From: PZPK01 sp963974595
GTDB taxonomy: Bacteria > Pseudomonadota > Gammaproteobacteria > Pseudomonadales > Oleiphilaceae
DNA length: 7,084 nucleotides
Assembly (NCBI GenBank): GCA_963974595.1
Contig: CAXBDA010000109.1
Coordinates: forward strand, 1 to 7,084
Direction of reading: 5' to 3'
Part shown: positions 6,040 through 7,084 of the stretch, piece by piece
Layout of the letters: each line of letters opens with the position of its first letter
How positions within the stretch are numbered: the stretch's first letter is position 1
Position numbers and translations under genes: made by a program
Notes under the pieces: generated by a model
The model's input: only the letters and a program-made list of their open reading frames with translations
Told to the model about the DNA's origin: nothing
Databases searched by the model: none

Positions 6040-6234
6040 ATGAGAACTAACATTGTAATTGATGACGAGCTAATGGCAAATGCTTTAAAAGTAAGCGGCT
6101 TACATACAAAGAAAGATGCTGTTGAAGAAGGCTTAAAGCTGCTAATAAAGCTAAATGAACAACAAGCTGTACGCAACTTAAGAGGCAAAATACACTGGGA
6201 AGGCGATTTAAACGAAATGCGAGGCTGTAAGTGA
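6040..6234 (+). CDS. vapB: VapB-family antitoxin
   Basis: This 64-residue antitoxin would bind and neutralise the adjacent VapC nuclease. The N-terminal MRTNIVIDDELMANALKVSG is the strand and first helix of a ribbon-helix-helix-type DNA-binding region. TKKDAVEEGLKLLIKL (about 23-38) is the following helix, and GKIHWEGDLNEMR (49-61) is the family's toxin-binding tail. The start at 6040 is chosen because AGGTG lies 4 nt upstream and the family begins MRTNI; the longer upstream frame from a GTG at 5965 adds an unrelated hydrophobic peptide. The stop codon overlaps the vapC start by 4 nt, implying translational coupling. The gene is probably autoregulated through the inverted repeat just upstream. 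Confidence 0.92.
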   Translation: MRTNIVIDDELMANALKVSGLHTKKDAVEEGLKLLIKLNEQQAVRNLRGKIHWEGDLNEMRGCK

Positions 6235-6659
6235 TTATTGCTGACACGAGTGTTTGGATTGATTATTTTAACGGTGTATTGAGCCCCTTTACTGATGAAT
6301 TAGACAAGCAATTAATGAAGGGTAATATTGCTTTAGGCGATTTAATTTTGCTTGAGATATTGCAGGGTATAAAGAGCGACAAAGAGTACAACAAAACAAA
6401 GTCGGTACTTGAGAAATTAGAGCAATGCGAAATGCTTGGTCACAGGATGGTTGTGCAATGTGCTGACTATTATCGGTTATTGAGGAAACAAGGTATCACG
6501 ATTAGAAAAACAGCCGATGTAATTATTGCGACCTTTTGTATAGATAATAAGTTACCGCTTTTATTTACTGACAGAGATTTCAAACCATTTGTAGAACACT
6601 GTGGATTAATTTCCGCTATTTCAAAAACTGGTCTTACCCACCTAAAGTGGACACCCTAA
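6231..6659 (+). CDS. vapC: VapC-family PIN-domain toxin (ribonuclease)
   Basis: This 142-residue PIN-domain protein is expected to be a metal-dependent endoribonuclease that inhibits translation when freed from VapB. Acidic active-site residues are visible: Asp5 in IADTSVWIDYF, Glu42 in DLILLEILQG, Asp96 in RKTADVIIATFCI, and Asp114/Asp116 in LFTDRDF. It starts with GTG at 6231, overlapping the vapB stop by 4 nt, which fits the family start MI(I/L)xDTSVWIDYF. The family normally stops shortly after DFxPFxEHxGL. Here about 14 further residues follow (ending KTGLTHLKWTP), encoded by a stretch with CCAC-CTAAA-GTGG symmetry, so the gene may have run into foreign flanking sequence. The catalytic residues are intact, so activity is likely. 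The stop codon forms part of a TAACnnnGCGTTC motif. Confidence 0.92.
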   Translation: MIIADTSVWIDYFNGVLSPFTDELDKQLMKGNIALGDLILLEILQGIKSDKEYNKTKSVLEKLEQCEMLGHRMVVQCADYYRLLRKQGITIRKTADVIIATFCIDNKLPLLFTDRDFKPFVEHCGLISAISKTGLTHLKWTP

Positions 6660-6702
6660 CTATGCGTTCGTGACCCTTCGGTAAAAAAGCGTGCATTTCT
6701 CT

Positions 6703-6725
6703 GATCTAACTATTTTGTTAAGATC
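6703..6725 (+). terminator. Inverted repeat downstream of vapC
   Basis: GATCTAAC (6703-6710) pairs with GTTAAGATC (6717-6725) with one bulged base around a 6-nt T-rich loop. It sits 43 nt past the vapC stop. There is no T-tract after it, so a terminator role is weak. It could alternatively be a remnant of a recombination site, since GTTAAGA is one base off the GTTRRRY core. Confidence 0.3.
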
Positions 6726-6758
6726 GGTGCCTTACCCACACAATCCAAGGTGCCCCCC

Positions 6759-6968
6759 ATGTTTAAACCCCTCACACCCGACAGCGATCCCGCGGAAATA
6801 GCCGCATTTGTCGAAATGCTACCCAAATTCGCCTCACTACTGAATTCCGATGCTAAGGCAAAACGTCTGCTTGAGGATGCGAGTCAAGGAAAACTTAACG
6901 AAGTGGATCTTGCTTTAGGACTAGCGACACAACTAGCAGTCGCGGAAGAAAACTCCGAAAAATCATAA
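6759..6968 (+). CDS. Small acidic hypothetical protein, 69 residues
   Basis: I do not recognise this protein. The ATG at 6759 is preceded by AAGGTG at a 6-nt spacing, which is a good ribosome-binding site. The in-frame GTG at 6750 is part of that site and is rejected as a start. The 69 residues are hydrophilic and acidic, probably mostly helical, with PAEIAAFVEMLPKFASLL (about 11-28) and KLNEVDLALGLATQLAVAEE (about 45-64) as amphipathic stretches. There is no signal peptide, membrane segment or cysteine. By hand count about 49 percent of 190 bases within it are G or C, visibly higher than the toxin-antitoxin genes just before it, suggesting a different history. The clean start signal and full-length frame argue for a real gene, but function is unknown. 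Confidence 0.6.
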   Translation: MFKPLTPDSDPAEIAAFVEMLPKFASLLNSDAKAKRLLEDASQGKLNEVDLALGLATQLAVAEENSEKS

Positions 6969-6996
6969 ATAAGTTTCAAGAAAACACTTCAACCCA

Positions 6997-7024
6997 TTGA
7001 TATATAATTAAATATCTATAGAAT
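6997..7024 (+). promoter_or_regulatory. Promoter-like sequence reading out of the window
   Basis: TTGATA (6997-7002) and TAGAAT (7019-7024) each match five of six sigma-70 consensus bases with a 16-bp spacer in a very AT-rich context. A GATAT/ATATC dyad (6999-7016) lies in the spacer. Transcription would begin near 7031 toward a gene or RNA beyond the right edge. No start codon with a ribosome-binding site is seen in the remaining 55 bases. Confidence 0.4.
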
Positions 7025-7084
7025 CGTGACTCTTCTCCGCTTTCGTGAGGTAAGTTACAGGCAAGTATAGAACATAGACTGATC

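Noticed and set aside
5853..6247. Minus-strand open frames across vapB and its upstream region (111 and 66 codons)
   Set aside because: They run antisense to vapB and through the attC-like element and promoter, with compositionally odd peptides and no family features.
6750..6758. GTG start for the 72-residue version of the small protein
   Set aside because: The GTG is part of the AAGGTG ribosome-binding site for the ATG at 6759.
5440..7084. A new multi-gene defence system on the right side
   Set aside because: Only a standard vapBC pair, a MAPEG protein and one small orphan are present, with no shared operon and no further effector or sensor genes.

Overview
The window looks like chromosome from an AT-rich marine-type gammaproteobacterium, perhaps Alteromonadales (Colwellia/Shewanella/Pseudoalteromonas-like). 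This is inferred from the close resemblance of RsuA to the E. coli enzyme, the style of the periplasmic-sensor GGDEF-EAL protein, and the base composition. No species can be named from sequence alone.

Left third (1-2827, all minus strand): an FMN-dependent Old Yellow Enzyme-type ene-reductase, the TetR-family regulator transcribed just upstream of it, and rsuA (16S rRNA pseudouridine-516 synthase). Two near-identical operator-like sequences (core GACCRGTCGTCTA) lie inside the predicted promoters of the tetR gene and of the oxidoreductase gene. This suggests that the regulator controls both itself and the enzyme. The regulator keeps a Cys and a Lys at the positions and spacing of the E. coli NemR redox switch, so the pair resembles a nemR-nemA electrophile/oxidant response unit. 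The enzyme, however, looks closer to the YqjM/FadH-like branch than to NemA.

Middle (2988-5381, plus strand): a 797-residue membrane signalling protein. It has a signal peptide, a BvgS-like periplasmic solute-binding domain, one transmembrane helix, a short coiled coil, a degenerate GGDEF domain (GGDSF) and a complete EAL domain. It should read a small periplasmic ligand and degrade c-di-GMP. A small MAPEG-family membrane protein converges on it from the minus strand (5440-5856).

Right part (5857-7084): accessory in character. A vapB-vapC type II toxin-antitoxin pair, with its own inverted-repeat operator, is preceded by a 92-bp element that carries integron attC-like end boxes. A 13-bp motif (TAACnnnGCGTTC) frames the toxin-antitoxin pair in inverted orientation. 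VapC appears to carry a short extra C-terminal tail. A 69-residue acidic orphan protein follows, then a promoter-like sequence reading out of the window.

I found no convincing new multi-gene system. The best leads are the paired operators with the NemR-like switch residues, and the attC-like/cassette character of the toxin-antitoxin segment.
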